Part shown: one piece after another, positions 44,319 to 53,883 of the stretch
Layout: each line of letters begins with the position of its first letter
Numbering within the stretch: the first letter of the stretch is position 1
Assembly (NCBI GenBank): GCA_003281635.1
Contig: QCBK01000003.1
Span: 37,461-101,460 of the forward strand
Direction: 5' to 3'
Origin: Prochlorococcus sp. AG-347-G22
GTDB lineage: Bacteria; Cyanobacteriota; Cyanobacteriia; PCC-6307; Cyanobiaceae
DNA: 64,000 bases
The notes under the pieces: model-generated
Database searches by the model: none
Seen by the model: the letters and a program-made list of their open reading frames with translations, nothing else
Told to the model about the DNA's origin: nothing
Position numbers and translations under genes: made by a program

Positions 44319-45386
44319 ATGGCTTTAAATTATTACAAAAATGAGCTTAAAGAAAATGCTCAATTACTAGCTTCTAAAGGAAAAGGGATATTAGCGGTAG
44401 ATGAATCCACTAAAACAGTAGGTAAAAGACTCGCTGGAATTGGCGTTGAGAATACTGAAGACAATAGGAAGGCATATAGAGGAATGCTTTTTACTACAGA
44501 AGGTCTTGGTAAATATATAAGTGGAGCGATTCTCTTCGAAGAAACTTTATATCAGAATCACCAAGATGGTGAGTCAATGGTTAAGAAACTAAATGAGTTA
44601 GGTATCATTCCAGGTATAAAGGTCGATAAAGGCCTAAATCCACTTCCAGGAGGAGGAGGTGTAGAAACTTTTTGCTCTGGCCTAGATGGGTTAGTTGAAA
44701 GAGCAGCAAAATATTATGAGCAAGGTGCCAGATTTGCAAAGTGGAGAGCAGTTCTGCAAATTACAAATGATGGTTGTCCTTCAAAACTATCAATTCAAGA
44801 GAATGCTTGGGGATTAGCAAGGTATGCAAGATCAGTTCAAGAATCTGGGTTGGTACCAATTATTGAACCGGAAATCTTAATGGACGGCGACCATACCATT
44901 GAAAAAACTGCTGAAGTTCAAGAAGAGGTAATAAAGCAGGTTTATATTGCCTGTCAAGCAAATGGAGTTTTTCTAGAAGGTACTCTATTAAAACCTTCTA
45001 TGACTGTTAATGGAGCAGATTGTCCAACAAAGGCTGATCCTATGAAAGTGGCTGAAATGACAATAAGAACTATGGAAAGATGCGTTCCTGCATCTGTTCC
45101 TGGAATAGTTTTCTTATCAGGAGGGTTAAGCGAAGAAGCTGCTTCTGTTTATTTAAATAATATGAACACTCTTTACAGGAAAGCTTTATGGAATGTTTCA
45201 TTCTCCTATGGAAGAGCATTACAGCACTCATGCTTAAAGTCCTGGAAAGGAAGCGACGTTGAAGGAGGTCAAAAAGCATTAATAGCAAGAGCTCAAGCAA
45301 ACTCTGAAGCTTCAAAAGGTGCCTATGTAGCAGGATCTCAACCTTCATCTGATGAGCAATTGTTTGTAGCAGGCTACACTTATTAA
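44319..45386 (+). CDS. class I fructose-bisphosphate aldolase
   Basis: Schiff-base aldolase of 355 residues. GILAVDEST is the class I start, E183 is in PIIEPEI and the Schiff-base lysine is K225 in LEGTLLKPSM; LSGGLSEEAA is the C-terminal phosphate region. Acts in glycolysis, gluconeogenesis and the Calvin cycle (fructose bisphosphate and possibly sedoheptulose bisphosphate). A class II enzyme follows 147 bases downstream. Confidence 0.95.
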   Translation: MALNYYKNELKENAQLLASKGKGILAVDESTKTVGKRLAGIGVENTEDNRKAYRGMLFTTEGLGKYISGAILFEETLYQNHQDGESMVKKLNELGIIPGIKVDKGLNPLPGGGGVETFCSGLDGLVERAAKYYEQGARFAKWRAVLQITNDGCPSKLSIQENAWGLARYARSVQESGLVPIIEPEILMDGDHTIEKTAEVQEEVIKQVYIACQANGVFLEGTLLKPSMTVNGADCPTKADPMKVAEMTIRTMERCVPASVPGIVFLSGGLSEEAASVYLNNMNTLYRKALWNVSFSYGRALQHSCLKSWKGSDVEGGQKALIARAQANSEASKGAYVAGSQPSSDEQLFVAGYTY

Positions 45387-45533
45387 TTAAAAAAACTTAA
45401 AAATATACTCTTGGTCATAAAATTAGTTTCTCTAATTTAGTATTTTGTATATCTAATGACGTGACATTTGATACCTCTTTATACTAAACTCTCGGAAACA
45501 TATGCTTTATATAGCATTTAACTTATTTTAATT

Positions 45534-46607
45534 ATGGCCCTCGTTCCACTAAGACTACTTTTAGATCACGCTGCTGAGAATGGTTACGGTATTCCAGCTT
45601 TCAATGTTAATAATCTTGAGCAAGTTCAAGCAATCATGGAAGCAGCATATGAAACGGATAGTCCTGTAATCCTCCAAGCTTCAAGAGGGGCAAGAAATTA
45701 TGCAGGAGAAATTTTCTTACGTCATCTAATACTTGCCGCCACAGAAACATATCCTAATATCCCAGTAGTGATGCACCAAGACCATGGTAATGAGCCATCA
45801 ACATGCTATTCAGCAGCAATAAATGGTTTCACATCAGTGATGATGGATGGTTCTCTAGAGGCAGATGCAAAAACACCCGCTAGTTACGAATATAATGTTG
45901 CAGTTACTAAAAAAGTTGTAGATTTTGCTCATTCAGTTGGAGTTAGTGTTGAAGGAGAATTAGGTTGCTTAGGTTCATTAGAAACAGGGAAAGGTGAAGC
46001 AGAAGATGGTCATGGATTTGAAGGTGAACTTTCTACTGACATGCTTTTGACTGATCCAGAAGAAGCTGCAGATTTTGTTGCTAAAACAAAAGTTGATGCA
46101 TTAGCTATTGCTATAGGTACAAGTCATGGTGCTTATAAATTTACAAGGAAACCTACAGGAGAAGTTCTCGCAATAAGCAGAATTGCTGAAATTCATAAAG
46201 CACTTCCAAATACCCATCTTGTAATGCATGGATCAAGTTCAGTTCCTCAAGAATGGTTGGATATCATTAACAAATATGGTGGTGAAATTCCTCAAACATA
46301 TGGTGTTCCTGTTGAAGAGATTCAAGAGGGAATAAGAAATGGAGTTAGGAAAGTCAACATCGATACCGATAACAGACTTGCTTTCACTGCCGCGGTTAGA
46401 GAGGCAGCATTTGCTGATAAAGCAAACTTTGACCCAAGACATTTCAACAAGCCTGCTAGAAAATATATGAAGCAAGTTTGTCTTGATAGATACAAGCAGT
46501 TCTGGTGCGAAGGCCAAGCAAGTAAGATCAAACAAAACAGCACTAATTATTTTGCTGATCTTTACGCAAAAGGCGATTTAGATCCAAAAGTAAAAGCTAC
46601 TGTTTAA
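45534..46607 (+). CDS. class II fructose/sedoheptulose-bisphosphate aldolase
   Basis: Zinc-dependent aldolase of 357 residues of the CbbA/FbaA type used in the Calvin cycle. D83 and H84 in [46 protein letters not shown] and [11 protein letters not shown] are all present. Its own promoter is likely in the 147-base gap upstream, and a strong terminator follows. The adjacency to class I aldolase is notable. Confidence 0.95.
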   Translation: MALVPLRLLLDHAAENGYGIPAFNVNNLEQVQAIMEAAYETDSPVILQASRGARNYAGEIFLRHLILAATETYPNIPVVMHQDHGNEPSTCYSAAINGFTSVMMDGSLEADAKTPASYEYNVAVTKKVVDFAHSVGVSVEGELGCLGSLETGKGEAEDGHGFEGELSTDMLLTDPEEAADFVAKTKVDALAIAIGTSHGAYKFTRKPTGEVLAISRIAEIHKALPNTHLVMHGSSSVPQEWLDIINKYGGEIPQTYGVPVEEIQEGIRNGVRKVNIDTDNRLAFTAAVREAAFADKANFDPRHFNKPARKYMKQVCLDRYKQFWCEGQASKIKQNSTNYFADLYAKGDLDPKVKATV

Positions 46608-46622
46608 TTTTTTCCTAAATTA

Positions 46623-46656
46623 AAAAAAAGACCTCCACAATTGGGGGTCTTTTTTT
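46623..46656. terminator. bidirectional terminator between the class II aldolase and purQ
   Basis: 14-bp stem: AAAAAAGACCTCC pairs with GGGGGTCTTTTTT (one G-T pair) around a 6-base loop at 46637-46642, with poly-A on the left and poly-T on the right. It sits 15 bases after the aldolase stop and touches the purQ stop from the other side, so it could end both transcripts. Confidence 0.85.
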
Positions 46657-47320
46657 ATTTCAATATTAATGATTTCAATGTAAAGAGACCATCAGTACCA
46701 CCAATTATCTCGTCACATGCTCGCTCTGGATGAGGCATCAAACCTAGAACATTTCCCTTTTCATTAGTTATACCTGCGATATCGAATGAGGATCCATTGG
46801 GATTATTTTTATATCTCAAAGCGATCAATTCATTATCTACAAGTTTTTTTAAAGTATCAGAGTCACAATGATATCTTCCTTCCCCATGCGCTATTGGCAA
46901 CTTAATAGTCTGTTTTTCATCTACATTATTAAACCAACCTCCTTTTGAAGAAACGATATCTAGTTCAACGTCATCACAGATAAAATTAAGATTTTTATTT
47001 GTAACAAGAGCACCAGGCAAAAATCCTGATTCTGTCAAAATTTGAAACCCATTACAAATTCCCAAAACTCTTTTCCCGCTTTTAACAAACTCATCCAAGG
47101 CATTTATTAATGGAGAGAATCTCGCAATTGCTCCGCATCTTAAATAATCACCATAGCTAAATCCTCCAGGTAAAACTATTGCATCTACATCACTTAAATC
47201 TGAAGACTCATGCCACAAGTATTTTGTTCTTATATCTAAACAACCTTCCAATGCCCATGAAACATCACGATCACAATTAGAACCAGGGAAGACAACAACT
47301 CCTACAGTAAAATTATCCAT
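46655..47320 (-). CDS. purQ: FGAM synthase glutaminase subunit
   Basis: Glutaminase component of purine synthesis (formylglycinamide ribotide to its amidine), 221 residues. Class I amidotransferase: nucleophile C89 in [11 protein letters not shown], with [10 protein letters not shown] supplying His and Glu; [13 protein letters not shown] is the family motif. One base after purS, with which it and PurL form a complex. Confidence 0.95.
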   Translation of the reverse strand: MDNFTVGVVVFPGSNCDRDVSWALEGCLDIRTKYLWHESSDLSDVDAIVLPGGFSYGDYLRCGAIARFSPLINALDEFVKSGKRVLGICNGFQILTESGFLPGALVTNKNLNFICDDVELDIVSSKGGWFNNVDEKQTIKLPIAHGEGRYHCDSDTLKKLVDNELIALRYKNNPNGSSFDIAGITNEKGNVLGLMPHPERACDEIIGGTDGLFTLKSLILK

Positions 47321-47321
47321 C

Positions 47322-47576
47322 TTATAGTTTTTCTAGTGAATACTCATAATCTTCAATAACAGTATTTGTGAATAACCTATCACACAATAAATCAATTTTT
47401 TCTCTAACTTCGTTTTCATCATTACCTTCTATTTTTACCTCAATCATTTTTCCTATACGTAATGATTTTATTCCCTCGGCTCCAAGTTTTATAGAGGCAG
47501 ATTTGGTAGCTTCACCTGCTGGATCTAAAACTGAGGGTCTTAGTCTTACAAAAACTTTTACAGCAAATTGGTCCAA
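47322..47576 (-). CDS. purS: FGAM synthase small subunit
   Basis: 84 residues, the small dimeric bridging subunit of the PurLQS complex. [20 protein letters not shown] is the family signature and the C terminus [11 protein letters not shown] is typical. Presence of a separate PurS means PurL is the short type. Directly precedes purQ. Confidence 0.93.
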   Translation of the reverse strand: MDQFAVKVFVRLRPSVLDPAGEATKSASIKLGAEGIKSLRIGKMIEVKIEGNDENEVREKIDLLCDRLFTNTVIEDYEYSLEKL

Positions 47577-47673
47577 TTAAAAATTAATTTCTACTAGAAG
47601 ATTAGTTTAAATTTTAATAAAGAGTAGTATTGATTAATAAACAAATATTTTTACCTCAAGGTTTCCTGAGTTG

Positions 47674-47838
47674 TTAGATGTTTATATAGCCTCTACCAAA
47701 ACATACTAAGCAAGTTCTTCTTGAATTTTCAGGTGTTTTAAAATTTCCTGCCCCTCCACATTTTGAACATTTTATTTTATCAATTGATGTAACTTCGTCA
47801 GAGATTATTTGCTTTAAAGCAATTTTTGGATTTTCCAT
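47674..47838 (-). CDS. 54-residue DnaJ-type zinc-finger protein
   Basis: ATG at 47838, TAA at 47674. Two C-x-x-C-x-G-x-G units, CSKCGGAG and CLVCFGRG, are separated by about 12 residues, forming one zinc centre like half of the DnaJ cysteine-rich domain or the plastid BSD2/LQY1 proteins. No J domain. Such stand-alone fingers can act as chaperone or disulfide helpers; role here is inferred. Between purS and the cobW-like gene on the same strand. Confidence 0.7.
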   Translation of the reverse strand: MENPKIALKQIISDEVTSIDKIKCSKCGGAGNFKTPENSRRTCLVCFGRGYINI

Positions 47839-47883
47839 CTTTGGCTGTCTACTGATTAAGTATCCCGACTGATAACTATAATG

Positions 47884-48948
47884 TCAAATTGCTATTTTTG
47901 GTTCACTTAAAATCTTAAATTTCTCTTTAATTTTTCTATTGAAAGTTTTTATAGATTTTTCATCAAAGGAAATTATTACTAATTCAAGGCCAGCATTATC
48001 ATTTGGTCTCCAACAATTCTCTGGAGCTTCTTCAAACCAAGTATTAATTTTCTTTCCAACAATTTGTATTTGTAAAGGCAATGATTTGTTTGGTATCCAA
48101 ATACGTCCTTTTATTCGAAGAATGTTTAATTCATCCAAGATTTTTGACATCTCCTTTTCAAAGTCATTTTTTTCAAGGAAATAATTTAACTTAATTGAAT
48201 CTGATACAAGTTCAACATGATTATGGTCATGTTCTTCAGTTAAAAATTCTTTATAAGTCTCTTTTTTAAAATTAAAATCAAATAGATATTTCAAATCAAT
48301 TTTGCCTTTCTTGGATTTAAGTATTGGCGTAGATGAGTTTAGACTTCCTTGAATTTTATTTTTTACAACGTCAAACTGATCATCATTTAAGATATCTGAT
48401 CTAGAGACTAAAACGATATCAGAAACTTCTAGTTGCTCCTCAAAAAGTTCATCTATTGTTGCGTTGTGATCGATTTTATCTGTTTCATTATATTGTTTTG
48501 TTATTTTATTTAAATCATTAATTGGTGAACCATTAAGCATTGATTCTCCATTAACGATACCAACAACAACATCAAGATAGATGGAAGACCTAATCTCAGG
48601 CCAGTTAAGAGCTTGAATTAAGGGAATTGGTAGTGCCAAGCCACTTGTCTCGATAATTATTGATTCGATAGGAGGATTAAATTCTAGGAGAGCTTTTATT
48701 GATGGAACAAAATCATCTTGAACAGTACAACATAAACATCCATTGTTTAATTCAATTACAGAGTCGTCTTCATATTCATCGCATTTATCACAACTTTTAA
48801 TCAAATCACCGTCAATTCCAACATCACCAAATTCGTTAATTATTAAACCAAATTTTTTATTAATCTCTTTTAATAGATATCTTAGAAAAGTTGTCTTACC
48901 TGAACCAAGAAATCCAGAAACAACTATAACTGGTATTTTTTTTTTCAT
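47884..48948 (-). CDS. CobW/COG0523 metal-chaperone GTPase
   Basis: 354 residues. P-loop GFLGSGKT (12-19), switch ESIIIETSGLALP, and the metal-binding GCLCC at 70-74 define the COG0523 group. A second Cys/Asp cluster (SCDKCDEYEDD, about 52-62) and a His-rich EEHDHNHVE linker could add metal sites. C-terminal CobW domain includes KGRIWIP. Metal (Zn or Co) delivery is the family role; target protein unknown. Confidence 0.9.
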   Translation of the reverse strand: MKKKIPVIVVSGFLGSGKTTFLRYLLKEINKKFGLIINEFGDVGIDGDLIKSCDKCDEYEDDSVIELNNGCLCCTVQDDFVPSIKALLEFNPPIESIIIETSGLALPIPLIQALNWPEIRSSIYLDVVVGIVNGESMLNGSPINDLNKITKQYNETDKIDHNATIDELFEEQLEVSDIVLVSRSDILNDDQFDVVKNKIQGSLNSSTPILKSKKGKIDLKYLFDFNFKKETYKEFLTEEHDHNHVELVSDSIKLNYFLEKNDFEKEMSKILDELNILRIKGRIWIPNKSLPLQIQIVGKKINTWFEEAPENCWRPNDNAGLELVIISFDEKSIKTFNRKIKEKFKILSEPKIAI

Positions 48949-48957
48949 CTTTGATAA

Positions 48958-49470
48958 TTAACAACCTAAACTATATTCTGTACTCTCTCCTGTAGAACTA
49001 TTTGTGCCATTAGCAATCGCACATAATTGTTTTTGTTGTGTTCGACTGAGAACAGCATCCGTAAAATCTGCACCATCTATTTTTGCTCCCTCAAAATTAC
49101 TCTCCATTAATAAAGCATTTGTAAAATTAACATCCGAAAGATCTGCATCAGTAAAGTCTGTTGCATAAGCTAGTGCATCTCTTAAATTGGCTCCATTAAA
49201 CTTTGAGTTTTGCAATTTACTATTATTAAAAACCGCGCCTTCTAAATTACTTTCACTGAAATTAAACCCATTCAAATCAAACTTAACGTATTCGTTCCCG
49301 CTTAAATCTTGACCATGCATATCTGGCTCTAAATTAAGGTCTTGTTGATTTCTAATCTCAGGAGGTCTTTTAGCCCATGCAGAATTTACAGAATTAAAAA
49401 ATATAATTCCAACAAGCAATAATGCAATTAATGCATTTATTAGTGAAGGGAAAACAATTGATTTAATCAT
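48958..49470 (-). CDS. exported pentapeptide-repeat protein
   Basis: 170 residues with a hydrophobic signal (INALIALLLVGIIFFNSVNS, AWA cleavage). About residues 70-140 are A(D/N)LxX-type pentapeptide repeats (LEGAVFNNSKLQNSKFNGAN and following), folding as a right-handed beta helix. The C terminus ends with two Cys (LCAIANG, YSLGC). Such proteins in cyanobacteria often lie in the thylakoid lumen; function unknown. Confidence 0.85.
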   Translation of the reverse strand: MIKSIVFPSLINALIALLLVGIIFFNSVNSAWAKRPPEIRNQQDLNLEPDMHGQDLSGNEYVKFDLNGFNFSESNLEGAVFNNSKLQNSKFNGANLRDALAYATDFTDADLSDVNFTNALLMESNFEGAKIDGADFTDAVLSRTQQKQLCAIANGTNSSTGESTEYSLGC

Positions 49471-49533
49471 AATAAAACTGTATTTTAGAACTTAAGTATT
49501 TAAAGTTTGTAAGAGTATCTTAAAGGAAAATAT

Positions 49534-50151
49534 ATGGCAATGTCACTAAAGGTTATTGTTCCCCCTCATCCATTAATAAAACATTGGCTTTCAATATTGC
49601 GAGAAAAAAATACTCCAAATATTTTGTACTCAACAGGATATGAACAATTAGGAAAATGGCTTACATATGAAGCATTACGTAATTGGCTGCCATATAAAAA
49701 AGAAATAGTAAAAACTGTTAATGGGGACGCAGATGGATTCTTTATTAATAATGATTATCCAATAAAAGTGCTCGCAATGTTGCCCGAAGGGTTATCTCTC
49801 TGGTTTGGATCTAAAGAGGTAATTCCTAATGCCACTCTTTCATTAGGAGAACTTCCTAACACTATTGAATCAAATGAAGGAGTTATTTTTTATTCGGAAC
49901 AAATAACTACAAAATCGGCAACATTAGAAACTTTAATTAAATTAAAGGAATTAGGAGTTGATTCCAATAGGATTTTGTTAATAACTGCTATTTGCTCAAA
50001 TAAAGGCTTAAATGAAATTGCGAAATTATTTCCTAATCAGGTAATTTACACCTCTTGCATAGATGAGGAAGACGAAAACGCAAAATCATTAGTACCGGGT
50101 ATTGGGAATCCTTTATTGCGTTTGAGTACTATATTTCAAGATAAGAACTAA
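49534..50151 (+). CDS. uracil phosphoribosyltransferase homologue with degenerate active site
   Basis: 205 residues alignable along the UPRT fold: VIVPPHPLIKHWLSILRE start, the ILRAGL position reads AMLPEGL (81-87), the PRPP loop DPMLATG position reads YSEQITTK (120-127), and PGLGDAGD position reads PGIGNPLL (188-195). The catalytic aspartate and PRPP-binding residues are therefore missing, so uracil salvage is unlikely despite the overall homology. Some cyanobacteria carry such a family, often labelled upp. Confidence 0.8.
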   Translation: MAMSLKVIVPPHPLIKHWLSILREKNTPNILYSTGYEQLGKWLTYEALRNWLPYKKEIVKTVNGDADGFFINNDYPIKVLAMLPEGLSLWFGSKEVIPNATLSLGELPNTIESNEGVIFYSEQITTKSATLETLIKLKELGVDSNRILLITAICSNKGLNEIAKLFPNQVIYTSCIDEEDENAKSLVPGIGNPLLRLSTIFQDKN

Positions 50152-50180
50152 TATAGAATATATGAGCAAATATTTTACCA

Positions 50181-50471
50181 ATGTCTGAATACAGAGATTC
50201 GTCTTCAAATAATCTTTTATCATTAATAAGCGGTGCCTTTATTGGAGCAGCAGGTTTAGCTTGGTGGTTAATATCCGAAGCAGACAAAAGAAAGGAGGAA
50301 AAAAAACAAAAAGCAATGATGTATTCCTCCAGGATTCAAGACGGCTCTGAAGCAATTGATTCAAATGAAAACATAAATGAAGTTGAAGGAGAGAATCTGG
50401 AGAAGAAAGTTGAGCAACTTAATTCTGCAATTGCTGATGTGAGGAAGCAACTTGAAGAGTTGGGGCAATAG
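50181..50471 (+). CDS. membrane-anchored coiled-coil protein, unknown
   Basis: 96 residues. N-terminal polar SEYRDSSSN, one glycine/alanine/leucine helix ([17 protein letters not shown], about 15-31), then a basic stop [12 protein letters not shown] and a C-terminal heptad segment ([20 protein letters not shown]). Typical tail-in membrane protein with a coiled coil. Function unknown. Between the UPRT homologue and ilvD. Confidence 0.65.
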   Translation: MSEYRDSSSNNLLSLISGAFIGAAGLAWWLISEADKRKEEKKQKAMMYSSRIQDGSEAIDSNENINEVEGENLEKKVEQLNSAIADVRKQLEELGQ

Positions 50472-50494
50472 AATATAACAGGTTCTCAAATAAT

Positions 50495-52168
50495 ATGAAT
50501 AAACTCAGATCATCTGCAATAACCCAAGGTGTGCAAAGATCTCCTAACAGATCGATGTTAAGAGCAGTTGGATTTAATGATCAAGATTTTAATAAACCTA
50601 TTATTGGAGTTGCAAATGGATACAGCACCATAACACCATGCAATATGGGTTTAAATAAGTTAGCTATAAAAGCTGAAGAGTCAATAAAAAGATCAGGTGG
50701 TATGCCTCAGATGTTTGGGACTATAACAGTAAGTGATGGCATTTCTATGGGAACAGAGGGCATGAAATATTCCCTAGTTTCAAGAGAAGTTATTGCTGAT
50801 TCAATTGAAACAGCATGCAATGCTCAGAGTATGGATGGAGTACTTGCTATAGGTGGATGTGACAAAAACATGCCGGGTGCCATGATTGCAATTGCAAGAA
50901 TGAATATTCCCTCAATTTTCATTTATGGAGGGACAATAAAGCCTGGGAAATTGCATGGAGAAGATCTTACTGTTGTTAGTGCATTTGAAGCTGTAGGACA
51001 ATTAACATCAGGCAAAATTAATGAAGAAAGGCTAATCCAAGTTGAGAAAAATTGCATTCCTGGTGCTGGCAGTTGTGGAGGGATGTTTACAGCTAATACA
51101 ATGTCTGCGGTTATTGAAGTATTAGGATTAAGTCTTCCTCACAGTTCCACCATGGCTGCTGAAGATCTTGAAAAAGAAATAAGTGCAGATAAAAGTGCTG
51201 AGATATTAGTTTCTGCAATAGAAAAAGATATAAGACCTCTAGACCTAATGACTAAGAAAGCATTTGAAAATGCAATTTCAGTAATTATGGCAATTGGCGG
51301 ATCTACAAATGCAGTATTGCACATCTTAGCTATTGCGAATACTGCAGGAATAGATATCAATATTAATGATTTTGAGAGAATCAGACAAAAAGTACCCGTT
51401 ATTTGTGACCTTAAACCGAGTGGTAAATATGTGACAGTAGATCTTCATAAGGCAGGTGGGATTCCACAAGTAATGAAAATACTTTTGAATGCAGGATTAA
51501 TTCATGGCGATTGCAAAAACATTGAAGGCAAAACTATCTCAGAATACTTACAGAATATTCCAGATAAGCCTCCAACAAATCAAAATGTCATAAGAGACAT
51601 AGAAGATCCTCTTTATAAAAAAGGACATTTAGCGATATTAAAAGGCAACTTAGCGAGTGAAGGTTCTGTAGCTAAAATTAGCGGAGTAAAAAACCCTGTA
51701 TTAACAGGTCCAGCAAAGATTTTTGAAAGTGAAGAGGATTGTTTAAAATCGATATTAAATAACGATATCAAAGCTGGTGATGTTGTTGTTATTAGAAACG
51801 AAGGGCCTGTAGGAGGTCCAGGCATGAGAGAAATGTTAGCTCCAACATCTGCAATAGTTGGTCAAGGGCTGGGAGAGAAGGTAGCTTTAATTACCGATGG
51901 CAGATTTAGTGGGGGTACCTATGGTCTTGTTGTGGGTCACATAGCTCCAGAGGCTGCTGTTGGAGGAAATATTGCTCTTATAAAACAAGGTGATTTAATT
52001 ACAGTAGATGCTGTAAAACAACTAATTGAAGTTGATTTATCAGACGAAGAATTAGAAAAAAGAAAAAAAGATTGGGTAAAACCTATACAAAAATACAAAA
52101 GAGGAATTCTTTCAAAATATTCAAGAATCGTAAGCACATCAAGTTTAGGGGCTGTTACTGATTTATAA
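50495..52168 (+). CDS. ilvD: dihydroxy-acid dehydratase
   Basis: Third step of branched-chain amino acid synthesis. 557 residues; the [2Fe-2S] ligands are C49 in TPCNMG, C122 in [10 protein letters not shown] and C194 in [12 protein letters not shown]. Further markers are IYGGTIKPG and [16 protein letters not shown]. Complete and normal. An iron-sulfur enzyme, consistent with the iron-related control nearby only at the level of general metabolism. Confidence 0.95.
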   Translation: MNKLRSSAITQGVQRSPNRSMLRAVGFNDQDFNKPIIGVANGYSTITPCNMGLNKLAIKAEESIKRSGGMPQMFGTITVSDGISMGTEGMKYSLVSREVIADSIETACNAQSMDGVLAIGGCDKNMPGAMIAIARMNIPSIFIYGGTIKPGKLHGEDLTVVSAFEAVGQLTSGKINEERLIQVEKNCIPGAGSCGGMFTANTMSAVIEVLGLSLPHSSTMAAEDLEKEISADKSAEILVSAIEKDIRPLDLMTKKAFENAISVIMAIGGSTNAVLHILAIANTAGIDININDFERIRQKVPVICDLKPSGKYVTVDLHKAGGIPQVMKILLNAGLIHGDCKNIEGKTISEYLQNIPDKPPTNQNVIRDIEDPLYKKGHLAILKGNLASEGSVAKISGVKNPVLTGPAKIFESEEDCLKSILNNDIKAGDVVVIRNEGPVGGPGMREMLAPTSAIVGQGLGEKVALITDGRFSGGTYGLVVGHIAPEAAVGGNIALIKQGDLITVDAVKQLIEVDLSDEELEKRKKDWVKPIQKYKRGILSKYSRIVSTSSLGAVTDL

Positions 52169-52189
52169 AACAGCTAAAAGTTTATTTTA

Positions 52190-52576
52190 TCAATCAATAA
52201 AACTTTTAATCCTATTTGCTAAATTTTCCAATCTAGCGCTGTATTTTGGTGAGTTGCATTTTTTCCCATTGTTGCTGTCCATCCATAATGTTTTAACTCC
52301 ACACCATAATATTGGTTCATCAGGAAAATTAAGCTTAGAGATTACTAAAACCAACTCTTTATTTGATTTAAAAAGTTCTAATTCAAGATCATAAATTTCC
52401 AATCTTTTACCTTCTTTATCTCGACATAAGATATTAACTGTTAAATCAATATCTTCTTCTTCAAATTCGTATTCACCATTTATTTTTACGACAGAATGAA
52501 CAAAAGGTTTATTTGTTAAATCTGCTGACTTAGCGATTAAGCTCTCTATATTTTTAGGTGGATTTTCAAATAACAC
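52190..52576 (-). CDS. 128-residue unknown protein
   Basis: Soluble, acidic, mixed alpha/beta: KINGEYEFEEEDIDLTVNIL, YDLELELFKSNKELVLVISK, then EPILWCGVKTLWMDSNNGKK. Its start overlaps the CIA30 gene by 11 bases, so the two are cotranscribed. I recognise no family; it may work with the CIA30 protein. Confidence 0.6.
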   Translation of the reverse strand: MLFENPPKNIESLIAKSADLTNKPFVHSVVKINGEYEFEEEDIDLTVNILCRDKEGKRLEIYDLELELFKSNKELVLVISKLNFPDEPILWCGVKTLWMDSNNGKKCNSPKYSARLENLANRIKSFID

Positions 52577-53114
52577 TTATTGATTTAATTAAAACTTTTA
52601 TGGAACCCTGTTTAAACTCATTATTAAGTAATCCATCATCACCGAACTTAGAGTGTAGTAATTGCAATCTTTTAATTTTAGATGGCTTGAATTTAAATGG
52701 AAAACGTACTTTATTAGCTCTTACTGAAGGTTTTAGCTCACTAAAAGGAATTTGAACATTTGTTGTTCCGAATTTTTTTGTTGGAAATGATTTAATCCAC
52801 CTGAGACCACCTGGAATAAATTCGGTTAGTCCTAATAAAGTATCTTCACAAGCGACAGCAAATTTAAAAGTTCTTCCTTGTCCATCAATCTTTAATTCAA
52901 AGGATGAATACTCAGATATATTTAAAGAAGGTTTAAATATAGACGATCTACAACTAACAAATCCTCCTGCTTTCTCGACAATATCACCCTTTAATATCAA
53001 ACCAGAATTTGAAATTTCACAAAAAGCTGAACTTGATCCACCCATGACAGTATCATTTAATGTTTTCCAACCATCGAACTCCCTTTTCTGGAATAAAAAT
53101 TTTTTCTTACTCAT
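52566..53114 (-). CDS. CIA30-family protein
   Basis: 182 residues of the CIA30 (complex I intermediate-associated) beta-sandwich: WKTLNDTVMGGSSSAFCEIS, GFVSCRSSIFKPSLNI, FELKIDGQGRTFKFAV and TNVQIPFSELKPSVR. In mitochondria such proteins help assemble complex I; in cyanobacteria and plants, stand-alone members exist with less clear roles. A link to NDH-1 assembly is inference. Follows pgl on the minus strand. Confidence 0.85.
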   Translation of the reverse strand: MSKKKFLFQKREFDGWKTLNDTVMGGSSSAFCEISNSGLILKGDIVEKAGGFVSCRSSIFKPSLNISEYSSFELKIDGQGRTFKFAVACEDTLLGLTEFIPGGLRWIKSFPTKKFGTTNVQIPFSELKPSVRANKVRFPFKFKPSKIKRLQLLHSKFGDDGLLNNEFKQGSIKVLIKSISVI

Positions 53115-53145
53115 TTAATAAATTCTAATTATTTTTAGACTTTAA

Positions 53146-53883
53146 CTAAATTTCTATTTCTTTTGCTGATTCTTGATCACAAAATATTGAAATTTGATTA
53201 ATAGATTTTATTAATTTTGATGGTGTTCTATCAAGAGGCTCTTTTTCATCTAATAACCTCTCAAGAGCAATTCTTTTATTGGCTCCACTAACCAAAAATA
53301 CTATCTTTGATGAGGCTGAAAGCACCTTTGGAGTTAATGAAATTCTTTTTAATCCTTTACCTTCATTAAAAATCACAAAATCATCTTCATTATTGTTCTT
53401 TTGATAAGGGAATAGTGAAGCAGTATGACCATCGTCTCCAAGACCTAATAAAGTTAAGTCAAAGGAAGGAGGGTTTGATCCGCATTTTTCAAATAATTTA
53501 GAAAAAAATTGATTTTTTGTAACTTCATCATCAGCCTTCACATCATTGAAAATTTCATAAAAAAAAGCTTTAGATCCAAAATTAGTTAATAATGAATTTT
53601 TCAACATTAACGTGTTACTTAATTCTGAATTTGGATCAACACATCTTTCATCTCCTAAAAAGACATCTACCATATCCCATCTAAGATCAATATTAGACAG
53701 TAGCTGATAGACAGCTTTAGGAGTTGAACCTCCACTTACACAAAATTTAAACCTATCTTTATTTTTTAAAGTACAAATAATTTGACTCTCAATAAACTTA
53801 AAAACAGCTGTTGTTAGTTCTAACTTATCTTTGTATATGTATATGGAGTATCCATTTTTGACCTTTTCAATCACTTCATCCAT
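53146..53883 (-). CDS. pgl: 6-phosphogluconolactonase
   Basis: Second step of the oxidative pentose phosphate pathway. 245 residues of the DevB type: FCVSGGSTPKAVY, VFLGDERCV, and LLGLGDDGHTASLFP. The start overlaps the gnd stop by 13 bases (TGGATGAAGTGA), so the two are translationally coupled. Cytosolic. Confidence 0.93.
   Translation of the reverse strand: MDEVIEKVKNGYSIYIYKDKLELTTAVFKFIESQIICTLKNKDRFKFCVSGGSTPKAVYQLLSNIDLRWDMVDVFLGDERCVDPNSELSNTLMLKNSLLTNFGSKAFFYEIFNDVKADDEVTKNQFFSKLFEKCGSNPPSFDLTLLGLGDDGHTASLFPYQKNNNEDDFVIFNEGKGLKRISLTPKVLSASSKIVFLVSGANKRIALERLLDEKEPLDRTPSKLIKSINQISIFCDQESAKEIEI

Noticed and set aside
45070..45348. 92-codon frame opposite the class I aldolase
   Set aside because: Antisense shadow of a highly conserved enzyme; Leu/Gln-rich composition follows from the sense codons.
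45470..45530. Short dyad ATGCT...AGCAT upstream of the class II aldolase
   Set aside because: Only five paired bases around AT-rich sequence; could be chance and no regulator is suggested.
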